DNA of 64,000 bases from Bradyrhizobium sp. (GCF_030654605.1 NZ_JAURXB010000093.1:1-64000), one strand, 5' to 3'. Numbered from the stretch's first letter, positions 34,736 through 45,352 are shown. Program-made: numbers and translations. Notes: generated by a model not told the origin, from the letters alone.

Positions 34736-35158
34736 ATGAGCTCACCAAACCGCAATCGATATCGACTGCCATCCATTGCCGCGTGCTTCTTCCTTTCAAC
34801 TGCGCCTGTTCTTGCGGAACCGCTGGCGACCGCCGGAATCGGCGTCGCTTCCTGCGAAAAGCTGGCAAGGGACATGAATCCTGCCGAGGGCTTCAACAAC
34901 ATGGCCAACAGCCCGGTGTACTATTGGGTCCAGGGCTACATGAGCGCCGCCAACATCGCCCTCCTGGAGGGCGACAGTCAGTACGTCGATCTCTCCCTGA
35001 TGGGCGAAAAGAAGCTGCTCCCGATGATCCATGAGTTCTGCCAGAAGAACCCCGGCAAGAAGCCGATCGCCTTGATCGATCAACTGATCGAAGATACCGA
35101 CAAGGTCGAGGGCAAGTGGAAGAGCGGCACCATCCCCTGGGCGGCCGACGACGACTGA
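34736..35158 (+). CDS. Small secreted protein (Rap1a/HdeA-like helical fold possible)
   Basis: Signal peptide FFLSTAPVLAEP; ~120-aa mature region with two Cys. Confidence 0.65.
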   Translation: MSSPNRNRYRLPSIAACFFLSTAPVLAEPLATAGIGVASCEKLARDMNPAEGFNNMANSPVYYWVQGYMSAANIALLEGDSQYVDLSLMGEKKLLPMIHEFCQKNPGKKPIALIDQLIEDTDKVEGKWKSGTIPWAADDD

Positions 35159-35270
35159 AGATGGATCTTTTTCCGGCTGGGGAAATGAGCAGCCGTTCGC
35201 ACGAGCCGCCGATGGATCGGCTCGCAGGTCGGCCGTTGCCGGGCGGCTGCAATTTTCGTAAACGATTCGG

Positions 35271-35900
35271 ATGACCCTGCCTCCGCTCGCCCCCGCCTCT
35301 GCCGATGCGCTGCTGTTCGATCTCGGCCGCGTCGTGCTCGATATCGACTTCAACAAGGTCATGTCGATCTGGGCCGGCCATGCCGGCTGCGCGCCTGACG
35401 ATGTCATTGCGCGGTTTGTGGTCGACGATCATTTCAGGCATCACGAGACCGGCGCGATCGACGACGCCGCCTTCTTCCGGAATTTGCGCAGCTCGCTCGG
35501 CATCGCCATATCGGACGCCCAGTTCCTGGAAGGCTGGAACGCGATCTTCACCGGCGAAATGCCCGGGATCGCGCCGCTGCTGGCGCGCGCCGCGGCGCGG
35601 ATGCCGCTCTATGCGTTCTCCAACACCAATCCGCCGCATGTCGCGCATTTCTCCAGAACCTATTCCGAGGTGCTGGGTCACTTCCGCGAGATATTCCTGT
35701 CCTCGACCATCGGACTTCGGAAACCGGATGCGGCGGCCTATGATCACGTGGTGAAGGCGATCGGCGTGCCGGCGCAGCGCATCGTGTTTTTCGACGACTC
35801 CGCCGACAATATCGCGGGCGCACGGGCGCGCGGGCTGATCGGGGTTCACGTGACCTCGACGGATGATGTGGCGAAGGCGCTGGCCGAGCTCGGGATTTAG
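35271..35900 (+). CDS. HAD family hydrolase
   Basis: LLFDLGRVVLDID; FSNTNPPH; GLRKPDAAAYDHV; FFDDSADN. Confidence 0.92.
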   Translation: MTLPPLAPASADALLFDLGRVVLDIDFNKVMSIWAGHAGCAPDDVIARFVVDDHFRHHETGAIDDAAFFRNLRSSLGIAISDAQFLEGWNAIFTGEMPGIAPLLARAAARMPLYAFSNTNPPHVAHFSRTYSEVLGHFREIFLSSTIGLRKPDAAAYDHVVKAIGVPAQRIVFFDDSADNIAGARARGLIGVHVTSTDDVAKALAELGI

Positions 35901-35909
35901 GACTATCAG

Positions 35910-36019
35910 CCGTCATTGCGAGGAGCGTAAGGCTTCGCTCGAAGAGCGAAGCCGGAGCGACGAAGCAATCCATTCTTTCTTGGCGTTGATGGATTGCTTC
36001 GCTACGCTCGCAATGACGG
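35910..36019. repeat. MITE/REP-like inverted repeat (CGTCATTGCGAG ... GAAGCAATCCAT)
   Basis: Terminal CCGTCATTGCGAG / CTCGCAATGACGG arms, internal GGCTTCGCTC-GAA-GAGCGAAGCC and GAAGCAATCCAT/ATGGATTGCTTC. Confidence 0.85.
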
Positions 36020-36067
36020 ATGCGGCCGGTCGGCCGCATCCGTGGTCATCTTCAGTGGAGTTTTCCC

Positions 36068-37279
36068 GTGGCGCTAATGCCCGTCGCCGATGCCCTTGCC
36101 GCCATTCTTGCCGGCGCCGAGCCGCTGCCGGAGGAAATGGTGGCGCTGGATGCCGCGCATCACCGGGTGCTGGCGCGCGACGTCGCGGCGCTGCGGACCC
36201 AGCCGCCGCAGGCGATGTCGGCGATGGACGGCTATGCGGTGCGCTCGGCCGACGCCGACCATGTCGCCACAAGGCTCAGGGTGATCGGCGAGGTCGCGGC
36301 CGGCCGCCCGTGCGACCTCAAGGTCGGCGCCGGCGAAGCGGTGCGGATCTTCACCGGCGGCGTGATCCCCGAGGGCGCCGACGCCGTCATCATCCAGGAA
36401 GACACCGTGGCCGAGGATGGCGGCATCACCATCACCGAGGCCGCCCGCCCGGGGCGGCATATCCGCCCGGCCGGCATCGACTTCCGCGAGGGCGATGTGC
36501 TGCTGGCGCGCGGGAGCCGGCTCACCGACCGCGATCTGTCGCTGGCCGCCGGCATGAATCACCCCGAGATTCCGGTATGCCGCCGGCCCATTGTAGCGAT
36601 GCTCGCCACCGGCGACGAGCTGGTGATGCCGGGCGCAACCCCCGGCCCCGGGCAGATCGTCTATTCCAACGGCTACGCGCTGCGCGCGCTGGCCCGGCAG
36701 GAAGGCGCCGAGACCATCGATCTCGGCATCGCCGCCGACACCATGGCGGCCACCACCGATGGCATCCGCCGCGCCCGCGACAGCGGCGCCGACATCCTGG
36801 TCACCATGGGCGGCGCCTCGGTCGGCGACCACGATCTGGTGAAGCGGTCGCTGGAAGCCGAGGGCGTCGCCATGACGTTCTGGCGGATCGCGATGCGGCC
36901 GGGCAAGCCGATGATGCATGGCAGGCTCGGCGCGATGCGGGTGATCGGCCTGCCCGGAAATCCGGTGTCGTCCTATGTCTGCGGCTTCCTGTTCCTGGCG
37001 CCGCTGATTCGCAGCCTTTCGGGCCGATCGGCCGTCCACCATGTCAGCGAGACCGCGCTGCTGGGACGCGATGTCGCCGCCAATGACCTGCGCGAAGACT
37101 ATCTGCGCGCCCGGCTGGAACGGCGCGCCGACGGCGTCCTGATCGCCACCCCGGTCAACCATCAGGACTCCTCGCTGCTCGGAAATCTCGCTGCGGCACG
37201 GGCGTTAATCGTGCGTGCGCCCCTTGCGCCGGCAGCCCTCGCCGGCACTTCCTGCGCGATCCTGCGGCTGCCCGACTGA
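36068..37279 (+). CDS. moeA: Molybdopterin molybdenumtransferase
   Basis: MSAMDGYAV, IFTGGVIPEGADAVIIQED, GLPGNPVSS; GTG 36068 or ATG 36077 start. Confidence 0.96.
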   Translation: MALMPVADALAAILAGAEPLPEEMVALDAAHHRVLARDVAALRTQPPQAMSAMDGYAVRSADADHVATRLRVIGEVAAGRPCDLKVGAGEAVRIFTGGVIPEGADAVIIQEDTVAEDGGITITEAARPGRHIRPAGIDFREGDVLLARGSRLTDRDLSLAAGMNHPEIPVCRRPIVAMLATGDELVMPGATPGPGQIVYSNGYALRALARQEGAETIDLGIAADTMAATTDGIRRARDSGADILVTMGGASVGDHDLVKRSLEAEGVAMTFWRIAMRPGKPMMHGRLGAMRVIGLPGNPVSSYVCGFLFLAPLIRSLSGRSAVHHVSETALLGRDVAANDLREDYLRARLERRADGVLIATPVNHQDSSLLGNLAAARALIVRAPLAPAALAGTSCAILRLPD

Positions 37280-37346
37280 GCGGTTTGCGCCGTTAAGGGC
37301 TGTCCCGACAAACCCTGACCTGTTCACGGGAAATTAAGTGGTTGCG

Positions 37347-37376
37347 GAACACATATGGAACATATAGTGTTCGTTC
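37347..37376. promoter_or_regulatory. LexA operator (SOS box) upstream of lexA
   Basis: GAAC-N7-GAAC (37347-37361), alphaproteobacterial SOS box in reverse orientation, followed at the same 11-bp spacing by inverted GTTC (37369) and adjacent GTTC (37373). Confidence 0.8.
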
Positions 37377-37498
37377 ATGATTTGTTTCGAGTATCGGTGC
37401 CATTAAAGCGGAATTCCGGACTCTTGGACTCTCGCGAGTCGGCTGAGAACTCCGCCACTCGGAATCGAACGACGCTATCAAACTGGGGACTGGTCGAG

Positions 37499-38200
37499 AT
37501 GCTCACGCGCAAACAATATGAACTCCTGCGTTTCATCAGCGAGCGCCTGAAGGAATCGGGCGTTCCGCCCTCCTTCGACGAGATGAAGGACGCGCTGGAT
37601 TTGCGGTCGAAGTCCGGCATCCATCGCCTCATCACCGCCCTCGAAGAGCGCGGCTTCATTCGCCGGCTGCCCAATCGCGCCCGCGCCATCGAGGTCATCA
37701 AGATGCCCGAGCTGTCGGGAGGCGGCGCCGGCAACGGCCGCCGCGGCTTCACGCCCAGCGTCATCGAGGGCACGCTCGGCAGGGTCCGCAGCGCCAGTTC
37801 CGACAATGATGGCGAGCGTCCGGTCTCGGTGCCCGTGATGGGCCGCATCGCCGCCGGCACGCCGATCGAGGCATTGCAGACCCGCAGCCACACCATCAGC
37901 GTGCCGCCCGACATGCTCGGAAGCGGCGAACATTACGCGCTCGAAGTGCGCGGCGATTCCATGGTGGATGCCGGCATCCTCGACGGCGACATGGCGCTGA
38001 TCCAGCGCAACGAGAGCGCGGAGACCGGCGACATCGTGGTGGCGCTGATCGACGAGGAAGAAGCCACGCTGAAACGCTTCCGCCGCCGCGGCGCCTCGAT
38101 CGCGCTGGAGCCTGCCAACGCCTCCTACGAAGTCCGCATCCTGCCGCCGAACCGGGTCCGGATCCAGGGCAAGCTGATCGGGCTGTACCGGAAGTATTGA
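37499..38200 (+). CDS. lexA: LexA repressor
   Basis: [35 protein letters not shown]...; [15 protein letters not shown]. Confidence 0.98.
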   Translation: MLTRKQYELLRFISERLKESGVPPSFDEMKDALDLRSKSGIHRLITALEERGFIRRLPNRARAIEVIKMPELSGGGAGNGRRGFTPSVIEGTLGRVRSASSDNDGERPVSVPVMGRIAAGTPIEALQTRSHTISVPPDMLGSGEHYALEVRGDSMVDAGILDGDMALIQRNESAETGDIVVALIDEEEATLKRFRRRGASIALEPANASYEVRILPPNRVRIQGKLIGLYRKY

Positions 38201-38233
38201 TTGGCGCGCGCCGAAGCCGACCTGATAAACACC

Positions 38234-38335
38234 GCTGTCATCGCCCGGCGAAGACCGGGCGACCCAGTATTCTAGAGACGCCAGCGATAGAGCCGAGGAG
38301 CCGCGGCGTACTGGATCGCCCGGTCATAGGCGAGC
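38234..38335. repeat. Intergenic inverted repeat (TCATCGCCCGG ... CGACCCAGTA family)
   Basis: TCATCGCCCGGCGAAGACCGGGCGACCCAGTA paired with TACTGGATCGCCCGGTCATAGG. Confidence 0.7.
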
Positions 38336-38466
38336 GGAAGCGACGCCGTCCTTCGGACGGCTATGCGGGCGACGACAATTTTGGTAGCGGCGGCCGCCTT
38401 CCGAACCGCATCTCTTTCCAGACAGCGACATCGCCGCCAGCCGCAGAATCGCCCACAACCGGGCCA

Positions 38467-38757
38467 ATGCTGGCGTCTCACGTCCACGCTGATGGAAGCG
38501 TGCGGGCAGCGGGCGGGACACCATTGTCGGTCGGCAAGGTCACATGGCAGAAGGTCGGGCGGGTCACCGAACCCGGCCGCTACATGTTCACGTTCGGCTG
38601 GGTCAACATTTCAGCCGACGATCTCGCGATCTGGAAACAGTTTCCGAACGCGTCATTCGCGCTGGTGAAGATGCTGACCGAGGATGTCGAGGATGAATAT
38701 CATCTCGGCGCCTTCGATCCCGGCGGTCCCGGCGACGATCACCCGCACGGCGAGTGA
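38467..38757 (+). CDS. Small conserved-looking hypothetical protein
   Basis: C-terminal part of track ORF 38197..38757 (SVGKVTWQKVGRVTEPGRYMFTFGWVNISADDLAIWKQFP); upstream half is repeat-derived. Confidence 0.55.
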   Translation: MLASHVHADGSVRAAGGTPLSVGKVTWQKVGRVTEPGRYMFTFGWVNISADDLAIWKQFPNASFALVKMLTEDVEDEYHLGAFDPGGPGDDHPHGE

Positions 38758-38772
38758 CGCGGGCCCAGCCCC

Positions 38773-41055
38773 TCACTCCTCCGCATGCTGATCGGCTTCC
38801 GACGGCGTCGCGTCCACCGCGCGCGGCGGCGCCGGGCGCGTCAGGCTGGTTTCGCCCTCCGCACCGCCCGCCGCCGGCGACCAGGGCCGGTCGACGCCGC
38901 GGGGCCTGACCGCCTCCACCGCAAATCCGTCGCGGGCTCTGCGCAGCGCCAGCGCGCCCTGCCGGCGCAGGCGGTCCTGATCGACCACCAGCGCGCCGCA
39001 GGCCGCCGGCGCCTGCCGTGCCGTCACCAGCAGCGCCGCGCGCTCGCAATCATCCGCCAGCGCGTCCGGCCGCAGCGCCAGTGCGACCAGCCCGCCGCCG
39101 GCCAGCTGCGCCACGCAGCCGGCGCCGTCGCATGACACGCCCTCGGCCAGCGAAGAAGCGGCCGCGGGCCTGCCGTCGGCGTCGGCCGCCAGCCATTCCC
39201 TCAGCAGAAAGCTGTCCTTGGTATTTCCCTTGCCGCTCCCGATCATGTGCAGGCGCCCGTCCCGGCCACGGACGCCGACGGTGCGGCCGTCGGCTGATAT
39301 CAGGATATCCGGCTGCGGCGTCGCCAGCGCCCAGACCACCGCGCCAACCAGCGCCGCGGCTCCGCCGAAGCGCAGCGGCGTGCGCAGCAGGCCGAGCAGG
39401 ATGATGCCGATACTGGCCGCAACCAGCGGCCCGGTCCCGAACGCCGCCATGCGGCCGATCGAGCCCGGCAAGGCGGCAACCCATTGCGCCACCGCGACCA
39501 TCCAGTCGATGCCCCAGCCCATCAGCTGCCAGAACACGCCGTCGAAGCCGAACGGCATCGCGGCCAGCCCGAGCAGGCCGGCCGGCATCACCATTGCGGA
39601 GACCACCGGCATCGCCGCCAGATTGGCGATCACGCCATACGGCGTCACCCGGTGAAAGTGATAGGCGGCATAGGGCATGGTCGCGAGCCCCGCCACCAGC
39701 GAGGCCAGCGCCAGCATCGCGATTTCGCGCCCGCCCCACAGCGCCATCCGCGCCGTCGCTGAATTGTCCGGAGACGCGAACAGAAGGGGCATGCCGATCT
39801 GGATCAGCGCCACGAGGCCGAGCGTCGCCGCGAACGACATCTGGAAACTCGGATGCACCAGCGCTTCCGGCGCCACCGTGAGCACGATCATCGCCGCCAC
39901 CGCCAGCGTGCGGAACGTGACGGCGCGGCGGTCGACCATGATGGCGATCAGCACCACCGCGGTCATGAAGAACGAGCGTTGCGTCGCGACCTCGGCGCCG
40001 GACAGCAGCAGGTAGAACGCGGCGGCGAACAATGCTGCGACCGCCGACCATTTCTTGATCGGAAAACCCGTGGTGAGTGCCGGGATCAGCGCCAGCAGCG
40101 CGCGCACCGCGAAGAACACCACGCCGGCGACCACCGCCATGTGATAGCCCGAAATCGACAGCACATGGCCGAGCCCGGAGATGAACATCGCATCGTTGAC
40201 CGGTGCCGTGATGGCGTCGCGGCGCCCGGTCAAAAGCGCGGTCGCGATGGCGCGGCGGTCGCCGTCCAGCACGGCGCCGATGCGCGCATCGATCGCATCG
40301 CGCAGCCCCTGCATGAAGGCGGCATAGCGCAACGACCAGCCGCCGGAGTCGGGCGGCGCCGCGGTCCTGATACCGCCCATCACGAAGCCGGAGGCGCCGA
40401 TCCCGGCAAAATACATGTCACGGCCGAAATCGTAGGCGCCCGGCCGCAGCGGCGCCATCGGCGGCAGCAAGCGCGCCTTCAACTCCACGAAACTGCCGAC
40501 GGCGGGCGCGGTGCCCTTGCGCACCGACAGCCGAACCCGCTGCAGTTTCGTCAGGTCGCGCGGGCTCTCCATCGAGGTGACGCGCAGGACGAAGCGGTCG
40601 GTGCGCGCGCGGATGTCGCGGGTCTCGACGAAGCCCGAAACCGACACCGAATACATCGGTCGCGCCAGCACGCCATGCGCGACCCGCGCGGTCTTCCAGG
40701 TAGCGATCGCAAAGCCGGCGGCGACAGCGGCAATCATTACCGCGATCGGAAACACCTTGTGCCGCCGCAGCAGGAACGCCGCCACGCAGAGACCGATCGC
40801 GGTTACCGCGGCAACCGGCAAAACCGGCTCGCGTTCGGCGGCGAAGTAGCCGGCGATCCCGGTACCGAAGGCGATGGGCACCCAGGGCAACAGGCGCCCG
40901 GCGCCGGCCTCGGCGCGGATCCAGGCCCGCAATTTGTCGACGAGCGATGGCCACGCGGCAAAACCCGACGGCGTGAAGCCACCGGCCTGCGCCGCCCCGC
41001 GCGGCGGCCAGGTACCGGCGACACCCTGCGTCCGAGCCCTGTCCCGCCCTGCCAT
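38773..41055 (-). CDS. comEC: ComEC/Rec2 family competence protein
   Basis: GLGHVLSISGYHMAVVAGVVFFAVRALLALIP and polytopic competence region. Confidence 0.93.
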   Translation of the reverse strand: MAGRDRARTQGVAGTWPPRGAAQAGGFTPSGFAAWPSLVDKLRAWIRAEAGAGRLLPWVPIAFGTGIAGYFAAEREPVLPVAAVTAIGLCVAAFLLRRHKVFPIAVMIAAVAAGFAIATWKTARVAHGVLARPMYSVSVSGFVETRDIRARTDRFVLRVTSMESPRDLTKLQRVRLSVRKGTAPAVGSFVELKARLLPPMAPLRPGAYDFGRDMYFAGIGASGFVMGGIRTAAPPDSGGWSLRYAAFMQGLRDAIDARIGAVLDGDRRAIATALLTGRRDAITAPVNDAMFISGLGHVLSISGYHMAVVAGVVFFAVRALLALIPALTTGFPIKKWSAVAALFAAAFYLLLSGAEVATQRSFFMTAVVLIAIMVDRRAVTFRTLAVAAMIVLTVAPEALVHPSFQMSFAATLGLVALIQIGMPLLFASPDNSATARMALWGGREIAMLALASLVAGLATMPYAAYHFHRVTPYGVIANLAAMPVVSAMVMPAGLLGLAAMPFGFDGVFWQLMGWGIDWMVAVAQWVAALPGSIGRMAAFGTGPLVAASIGIILLGLLRTPLRFGGAAALVGAVVWALATPQPDILISADGRTVGVRGRDGRLHMIGSGKGNTKDSFLLREWLAADADGRPAAASSLAEGVSCDGAGCVAQLAGGGLVALALRPDALADDCERAALLVTARQAPAACGALVVDQDRLRRQGALALRRARDGFAVEAVRPRGVDRPWSPAAGGAEGETSLTRPAPPRAVDATPSEADQHAEE

Positions 41056-41195
41056 CGGGTACGCACCCTACGATTACCAATCGAGGGCGAGGCTATCGGA
41101 AGCTGTCATCCGTCCGAAAGCGGAACGGACACAGAATCCTTAATCTTTGTTAACCATGTTGTGGCTAGGATTCTCGAACCAATCGGGGCCCGGCC

Positions 41196-41525
41196 ATGCC
41201 GCATCGAATTACACTTTCCGCTATCGTTCTCGCGATAAGCGCGACGTCCGCCGATGCCGCGGATCTCGCGACCCAGAGCCGGCTCGGCGCTGTGTTCGCC
41301 GATCCCGTCGTCGTGACCCGCCGTGCCGTCGTGGTGGTGCAGCCGGTCCGCGACGAAGCGCCGATCATTCCCTACAATCTCTTTCCCAATCCGCTGTGGA
41401 ACCGGGGCACCTACAATTACGGTTCGTCGTGGTCGTTCTACTATCCCGGGCCCTATTACGGCGGCCCGTATGACACCGACGGCGCGCGGCTGCCCTATGT
41501 CTGCGGCTTCTACGGCTATTGCTGA
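41196..41525 (+). CDS. Small secreted hypothetical protein
   Basis: 109 aa with signal peptide, Tyr/Gly/Pro-rich C-terminus. Confidence 0.65.
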   Translation: MPHRITLSAIVLAISATSADAADLATQSRLGAVFADPVVVTRRAVVVVQPVRDEAPIIPYNLFPNPLWNRGTYNYGSSWSFYYPGPYYGGPYDTDGARLPYVCGFYGYC

Positions 41526-41545
41526 TCGGGTGAATTAACCGGCCG

Positions 41546-41929
41546 CTAGATCAGCGGCGCCTTCGACGACACGTGATGGCTGACGATTTTCCAGTCGCCG
41601 CCTTCGCGCGCAATCACCCAGGTGATCTTGACCGACAGCTTCGGCACGCCATCGACATCGAACGAGGCGATGGCCGCAAAATTGACCAGCTCCGGGTTGA
41701 CCTGCGCCGTGCTGACGTCCGTGAAGCGTACGGCGCGTGAATCCCATTTCGGCAGAGCCTCGAAATAGGCCGCCACGCCCTCACGTCCCTGATACAGCGT
41801 CGGGTTCGATCCGAAGAACAGCGCGTGCTTCGAATACAGTGACGCCTGCGCCTCCGGATCGAACTTGCTGAAGGTATCCGCCCATCTCGACATGATGTCG
41901 AACGCGATCTCATCGGCGGCGTTTGGCAT
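41546..41929 (-). CDS. SnoaL/SgcJ-like (NTF2 superfamily) protein
   Basis: MSRWADTFSKFDPEAQASLYSKHALFFGS ... GREGVAAYFEALPKW. Confidence 0.82.
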   Translation of the reverse strand: MPNAADEIAFDIMSRWADTFSKFDPEAQASLYSKHALFFGSNPTLYQGREGVAAYFEALPKWDSRAVRFTDVSTAQVNPELVNFAAIASFDVDGVPKLSVKITWVIAREGGDWKIVSHHVSSKAPLI

Positions 41930-41952
41930 CTAGATTCTCCAGCCAATTCAGA

Positions 41953-43635
41953 TCAGGTCTTGCCGCCGACTTCCTTCGCAAAGGTATCGCGAAGCCCTAT
42001 CGTTCGGGTGAACACCAGATGATCCGGCACCGAATCCGCGTCGCGCACGAAATAGCCCTGCCGCTCGAACTGCACCACGTCGGTCGAATTGGTCGCTGAT
42101 ATCGCGGGCTCGATCCGCGCATCGGTCAACACTTCGAGCGACTGCGGATTGAGATCGGCGGCAAAATTGCCGGCGTCCGGATTGGGCTTGGCGAACAGCG
42201 GATTGTAGATGCGGATTTCCGCCGGCAAGGAGTGCGCCGCCGACAGCCAGTGCATGGTCGCCTTGACCTTGCGGTTGTCAGGCGCGTTGCCGCCGCGGGT
42301 CTCGGGATCGTAGGTACAGCGCAGTTCGACGACCTCGCCGGCCGCATCCTTGATCACCCCGGTGCATTTGATGAAATAGGCGTAGCGCAGCCGCACTTCG
42401 GTGCCGGGCGAGAGCCGGAAGAACTTCTTCGGCGGATTTTCCATGAAATCGTCGCGCTCGATGTAGAGTTCGCGGCCGAATGCGATCTTTCGGGTGCCTG
42501 CGGCGGGATCGTCCGGATGGTTGACGGCTTCGAGCTCTTCGCTCTGCCCTTCCGGGTAATTTTCGATCACGACCTTCAGGGGCCGCAGCACCGCCATGCG
42601 GCGCAGCGACGACCTGTTGAGATCCTCGCGGATGCAGAATTCCAGCATGCCGACGTCGACCACGCTGTTGGCCTTGGCGACGCCGATGCGCTTGATGAAT
42701 TCGCGGATCGCCGCCGGCGGCACCCCGCGCCGCTTCAGCCCGGCGATGGTCGGCATCCGCGGATCGTCCCATCCGGCGACATGACCGCCACGCACCAGTT
42801 CGGTCAGCACCCGCTTCGACAACAGCGTGTAGGTCAGGTTGAGCCGCGCCATTTCATACTGGCGCGGTTTCGACGGCACCGGCAGCCGCTCCAGCAGCCA
42901 CTCATAGAGCGGCCGGTGGTCCTCGAATTCCAGCGTGCAGATCGAGTGCGTGATGCCCTCGATGGCGTCGGACTGACCGTGGGCGTAATCGTAGCTCGGG
43001 TAGATCGACCAGCTGTCGCCGGTGCGCGGATGAGTGGCGTGCAGGATACGGTACAGCACGGGATCGCGCAGGTTGATATTGCCGGCGGACATATCGATCT
43101 TCGCGCGCAGCACCCGCGCGCCGTTGGGAAACTCGCCTGATTTCATGCGGCGGAACAGATCGAGGTTTTCATCCACCGAGCGGTCGCGGAACGGGCTGTT
43201 CTTGCCGGGCTCGGTCAGCGTGCCGCGTGTGAGCCGGATCTCTTCCTGCGACTGGTCGTCGACATAGGCATGGCCTGATCGAATCAGGCCCTCGGCCCAT
43301 TCATACAGCCGCTCGAAATAATCCGAGGCGTAATAGAGGTCGGTTCCCCAGTCGTAGCCGAGCCAGCGCACGTCGGCCTGAATCGAATCGATATATTCCT
43401 GCTCTTCCTTGGTCGGATTGGTGTCGTCGAAGCGCAGGTGGCAGCGGCCGGCAAATTCCTGGGCGATGCCGAAATTGAGGGCAATCGACTTGGCATGGCC
43501 GATGTGCAGATAGCCGTTCGGCTCCGGCGGGAAGCGCGTCACGATCTGACGGTATTTCCCGGCGTCGAGGTCGGCCTGGACGATATCGCGAATGAAATCG
43601 CGGCCTGTCTCTGCCGCCATTGTCTCTGCTGTCAT
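41953..43635 (-). CDS. glnS: Glutamine--tRNA ligase
   Basis: [59 protein letters not shown]. Confidence 0.97.
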   Translation of the reverse strand: MTAETMAAETGRDFIRDIVQADLDAGKYRQIVTRFPPEPNGYLHIGHAKSIALNFGIAQEFAGRCHLRFDDTNPTKEEQEYIDSIQADVRWLGYDWGTDLYYASDYFERLYEWAEGLIRSGHAYVDDQSQEEIRLTRGTLTEPGKNSPFRDRSVDENLDLFRRMKSGEFPNGARVLRAKIDMSAGNINLRDPVLYRILHATHPRTGDSWSIYPSYDYAHGQSDAIEGITHSICTLEFEDHRPLYEWLLERLPVPSKPRQYEMARLNLTYTLLSKRVLTELVRGGHVAGWDDPRMPTIAGLKRRGVPPAAIREFIKRIGVAKANSVVDVGMLEFCIREDLNRSSLRRMAVLRPLKVVIENYPEGQSEELEAVNHPDDPAAGTRKIAFGRELYIERDDFMENPPKKFFRLSPGTEVRLRYAYFIKCTGVIKDAAGEVVELRCTYDPETRGGNAPDNRKVKATMHWLSAAHSLPAEIRIYNPLFAKPNPDAGNFAADLNPQSLEVLTDARIEPAISATNSTDVVQFERQGYFVRDADSVPDHLVFTRTIGLRDTFAKEVGGKT

Positions 43636-43769
43636 GCTGGTTCCCGTTCGGATCTGGCCGACCTTCTGCCAAATCCGCCCCTCTCAAGGAAGGCTTTAGT
43701 TATGCACGGTTCCTGCTATACACCAGCGCGCTCTGCGCAACCCCTTATTGTCCCCGAAATGCAGCCGTA

Positions 43770-45194
43770 ATGACCGATTCCGTCGTCACCCGCTTTGCCC
43801 CCTCGCCGACCGGCTTTCTCCATATCGGAGGCGCCCGCACCGCGCTGTTCAACTGGCTGTACGCCAAAAAGCTCGGCGGCAAGATGCTGCTGCGGATCGA
43901 GGACACCGACCGGGAGCGCTCGACCGAGCCCGCGATCGCCGCCATCCTGGACGGGCTGAAATGGCTCGGGCTCGATTGGGACGGCGACGTCGTCTACCAG
44001 TTCACGAGGGCCGCGCGCCACCGCGAGGTGGCGGAGCAGCTGCTCGCCAGCGGCAAGGCCTATTACTGCTACGCGACCTCGGAGGAACTGACCGCGATGC
44101 GCGAGAAGGCCCGCGCCGAGGGCCGCACCCGCCTCTATGACGGCCTGTGGCGCGACCGCGATCCGAAGCAGGCGCCCGCCGGCATCAAGCCGACGATCCG
44201 GTTGAAGGCGCCGCTATCAGGCGAGACCGTGATCGAGGACCAGGTCCAGGGCCGCGTGGTCTGGCAGAACGAGAACCTCGACGACCTCGTGCTGCTGCGC
44301 GGCGACGGCAATCCGACCTACATGCTCGCGGTGGTGGTCGACGACCACGACATGGGCGTCACCCATGTGATCCGGGGCGACGATCACCTGATCAACGCCG
44401 CGCGCCAGAAGCAGATCTACGATGCGCTGGGATGGGACATACCGAGCATGTCCCATATTCCCTTGATCCATGGCCCCGACGGCTCGAAGCTTTCCAAGCG
44501 TCATGGCGCGCTGGGGGTCGATGCCTACCGCGCCATGGGCTATCTGCCCGAGGCGCTGCGCAATTATCTGGTCAGGCTCGGCTGGAGCCATGGCGACCAG
44601 GAGATATTCTCCACCCAGGAAATGATCGACGCCTTCGACCTCCCGGGCATCGGCCGCTCGGCGGCGCGGTTCGACTTCGCCAAGCTGGAAAACCTCAACG
44701 GCCACTATATCCGCCACGCCGAGGATTCCGCGCTGGTGACCATGTTCGAGGACGTGCTGGACCATCTGCCGGATCGTTCCAGCCTCAAGGCCAAGCTCAA
44801 CGACGCCACGCGGGCGCAATTGCTGCAGGCGATGCCGAGCCTCAAGGAGCGCGCCAAGACGCTGATCGAGCTGATCGACAGCGCCTATTTCATCTTCGCC
44901 GACCGCCCGCTTGAGCTCGAACCCAAGGCGGCGGCGTTGATGACGCCGGAAAACCGCGCGCTGATCGGCCAGCTCAAGGCAGCCCTGGAGCCGGTTTCGC
45001 CGTGGACCGCGGCAACCACGGAAGCGGCGATGCGGGCCTTCGCCGATGCCGGCGGCCTCAAGCTCGGCGCGGTGGCGCAGCCGCTCCGGGTGGCATTGAC
45101 CGGCCGCACCACGTCGCCGGGAATTTTCGACGTCCTGGCGGTATTGGGGCGCGAGGAATGCCTGGCCCGGCTCGGCGACCAGACCCCCGCATAA
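43770..45194 (+). CDS. gltX: Glutamate--tRNA ligase
   Basis: [40 protein letters not shown]. Confidence 0.98.
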   Translation: MTDSVVTRFAPSPTGFLHIGGARTALFNWLYAKKLGGKMLLRIEDTDRERSTEPAIAAILDGLKWLGLDWDGDVVYQFTRAARHREVAEQLLASGKAYYCYATSEELTAMREKARAEGRTRLYDGLWRDRDPKQAPAGIKPTIRLKAPLSGETVIEDQVQGRVVWQNENLDDLVLLRGDGNPTYMLAVVVDDHDMGVTHVIRGDDHLINAARQKQIYDALGWDIPSMSHIPLIHGPDGSKLSKRHGALGVDAYRAMGYLPEALRNYLVRLGWSHGDQEIFSTQEMIDAFDLPGIGRSAARFDFAKLENLNGHYIRHAEDSALVTMFEDVLDHLPDRSSLKAKLNDATRAQLLQAMPSLKERAKTLIELIDSAYFIFADRPLELEPKAAALMTPENRALIGQLKAALEPVSPWTAATTEAAMRAFADAGGLKLGAVAQPLRVALTGRTTSPGIFDVLAVLGREECLARLGDQTPA

Positions 45195-45352
45195 GGTGGT
45201 ATTGCCGGCCTGCGGCGGCCGTCTTGCAGTGCAAACAGCAATAAGATACCCATTTCCGAGGCACTTCCAGAACACCCGGTTTCCGCGCCAGCCATCACGT
45301 TTTGGCGCCCCCGGCCGCCGGTTTTCGCAACGATCTCATCGGGGACTACACG

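Noticed and set aside
39853-41238. 461-aa plus-strand ORF opposite comEC
   Set aside because: Arg/His-rich low-complexity antisense translation.
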